A stretch of DNA of 5,882 bases from Oscillospiraceae bacterium (GTDB lineage Bacteria; Bacillota; Clostridia; Oscillospirales; Ruminococcaceae), in contig JAGBFZ010000370.1 in assembly GCA_018110855.1 (NCBI GenBank), positions 1-5,882 on the forward strand, in the 5' to 3' direction. Numbering within the stretch: position 1 is the first letter of the stretch; every line of letters begins with the position of its first letter. Positions 5,220 through 5,882 of this stretch are shown here, piece after piece. Position numbers and translations under genes: made by a program. Below the pieces are notes generated by a model. It was not told where the DNA came from and searched no databases. It saw only the letters and a program-made list of their open reading frames with translations.

Positions 5220-5232
5220 AAATCGGAATATA
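5220..5232. other. Left-end junction: left target half-site and core
   Basis: On the - strand the flank reads ATTCCGA, then the core TTT, then the element (GGTACAAT). ATTCCGATT is copied exactly in the target-binding loop. The other half-site is at 3624-3633 (+ strand GCCCGATAAA). Joining the two halves gives CCGATAAATCGG on the + strand, a perfect 12-bp palindrome around the core. Confidence 0.78.
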
Positions 5233-5274
5233 TCGAGAAGAATACAAATAGTACAGTAATGGAGGAAGTGAATA

Positions 5275-5882
5275 ATGTTCATAAAAGACAATGAATTGAG
5301 AAATATTAAGAAGCTGATTAAAGGCACAGAAACTCCCGATGCAATTTTAGTGGGATTAAAAAAATTATTTCTTGAACATTTTGATTGTGAAATATTTGCT
5401 TATATCTGTGATAAGGTTGCAGATGGTCGATTGCGACTGCGATTTATTGTTTGGGATGATGCAACTATAGAAAAGTTTTATAAATCCTCAGATAATTATT
5501 ATGGTTGTCCTGACGATAAAAAGATAAATGAGATAAAAAGTGAATTCTCAAAATTGTGTTTGATAAATAATCTGCATAAGGATTATTGGGAATCAGAAAG
5601 ATATTTTGCTGTGCCTTCTGAGATAAGAAGTGATTTACTTGAGGAAGTTCAAAATAGAGTCCAGCCTCAGATAGCTGATTATTTAGACAAAATTAAAGCT
5701 GTGAAAAAGGTGGCGTTTGGATTTGGCTCGGTACATATTTTTTATGAATTAGATGAAGATATTGAATCAAACAGTAATAATGGTGTATCAGATAAAATTA
5801 AAACGGATATTTTTCACCTTAAAAAGGTTGTTGATGAATTTGATGTTTGCAATAATAGTGGGGTAGTATTCTCTAGCATTCA
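5275..5882 (+). CDS. Hypothetical protein, N-terminal 202 residues, runs off the window
   Basis: An open frame from ATG 5275 to the window end without a stop. GGAGG at 5261-5265 lies nine bases upstream and supports the start. The protein is soluble-looking and rich in charged residues, without a signal peptide or membrane segment. It has alternating helical and strand-like stretches, for example an early amphipathic helix (ELRNIKKLIKG), a strand pair around LRLRFIVWDD (residues 53-62), and VAFGFGSVHIFYELDED (146-162). I do not recognise a family. Its codon use is far more AT-rich than the operon on the left, which suggests accessory or transferred DNA. The IS left end is only about 50 bases upstream, so its native promoter was probably separated or altered; the IS may supply a new one. 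The start call is good; function is unknown. Confidence 0.75.
   Translation, partial: MFIKDNELRNIKKLIKGTETPDAILVGLKKLFLEHFDCEIFAYICDKVADGRLRLRFIVWDDATIEKFYKSSDNYYGCPDDKKINEIKSEFSKLCLINNLHKDYWESERYFAVPSEIRSDLLEEVQNRVQPQIADYLDKIKAVKKVAFGFGSVHIFYELDEDIESNSNNGVSDKIKTDIFHLKKVVDEFDVCNNSGVVFSSI

Larger units (their letters stand above)
3631..5222 (-). mobile_element. IS110-family insertion sequence, complete, with bridge RNA in the left end
   Basis: The element runs on the - strand, left end at about 5222 and right end at about 3631, near 1.59 kb. It has no terminal inverted repeats, as expected for IS110. Both ends carry TTT (AAA on the + strand at 5220-5222 and 3631-3633), taken as the core dinucleotide TT with one base of ambiguity. 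The ends were set by four independent RNA guide matches and by the junction promoter, rather than by similarity alone. The non-coding left end is about 251 bases (4969-5219) and the right end about 132 bases (3634-3765). A long left end upstream of the recombinase carrying the RNA is the layout of the IS110 group, as opposed to the IS1111 group. It sits between the hairpin-rich intergenic block and the gene at 5275. All parts look intact, so it may be active. Confidence 0.9.

Noticed and set aside
3631..5222. Terminal inverted repeats or target duplication typical of DDE transposons
   Set aside because: None seen beyond the short shared TTT core, which is expected for the IS110 mechanism.
4934..5251. 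105-residue open frame on the + strand opposite the IS left end
   Set aside because: It spans the recombinase start, the bridge RNA and the IS edge on the opposite strand, has no ribosome site and no recognisable protein features; it is explained by the RNA.
1..5882. CRISPR array, tRNA, rRNA or metabolite riboswitch
   Set aside because: No regularly spaced direct repeats, no cloverleaf with a usable anticodon arm, and no known riboswitch core were found by reading; the only structured RNA supported is the bridge RNA.

Overview
The window looks like a Gram-positive, Clostridia-type gut anaerobe, probably near Ruminococcus/Oscillospiraceae. The support is strong AGGAGG-type ribosome sites, tandem M42 metallopeptidases, a YnbB-type PLP protein and an IS110 element of about 400 residues. 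The genus is an inference from gene content and style; there is no rRNA marker.

Positions 1-3522 (+ strand, moderate to high GC) form a tight operon: the 3' end of one M42 peptidase, a complete second M42 peptidase, a GNAT acetyltransferase and a PLP-dependent 'aluminum resistance / methionine gamma-lyase-like' protein. The first three genes overlap by ATGA, so translation is coupled. The fourth has its own ribosome site 21 bases downstream. Positions 3523-3630 are a GC-rich, hairpin-dense intergenic stretch.

Positions about 3631-5222 hold a complete IS110-family insertion sequence on the - strand. It has a 400-residue DEDD recombinase, a 132-base right end and a 251-base non-coding left end. 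The left end holds the main find of the window: a convincing bridge RNA (about 5207 to 5011, - strand) with a 5' stem-loop and two internal-loop hairpins. The first loop carries a 9-base exact copy of the left flank (ATTCCGATT) and, on its other side, a sequence matching the right flank at 10 of 11 positions. The second loop carries AACAGGTT, an 8-base copy of the element's right terminus, and CCAAA, the complement of its left terminus. This is the target loop / donor loop logic known for IS621. All four guides converge on a shared TTT at both ends, which fixes the element boundaries. Joining the ends through this core puts a consensus TTGACA (right end) exactly 17 bases from TACAAT (left end), so the excised circle would carry a promoter for the bridge RNA and recombinase that the integrated copy lacks.

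Removing the element restores a perfect 12-bp palindrome, CCGATAAATCGG, as the presumed empty target. Positions 5275-5882 begin an AT-rich (+ strand) gene of unknown function that runs off the window. The element sits only about 50 bases upstream of it and probably disturbs or replaces its promoter.
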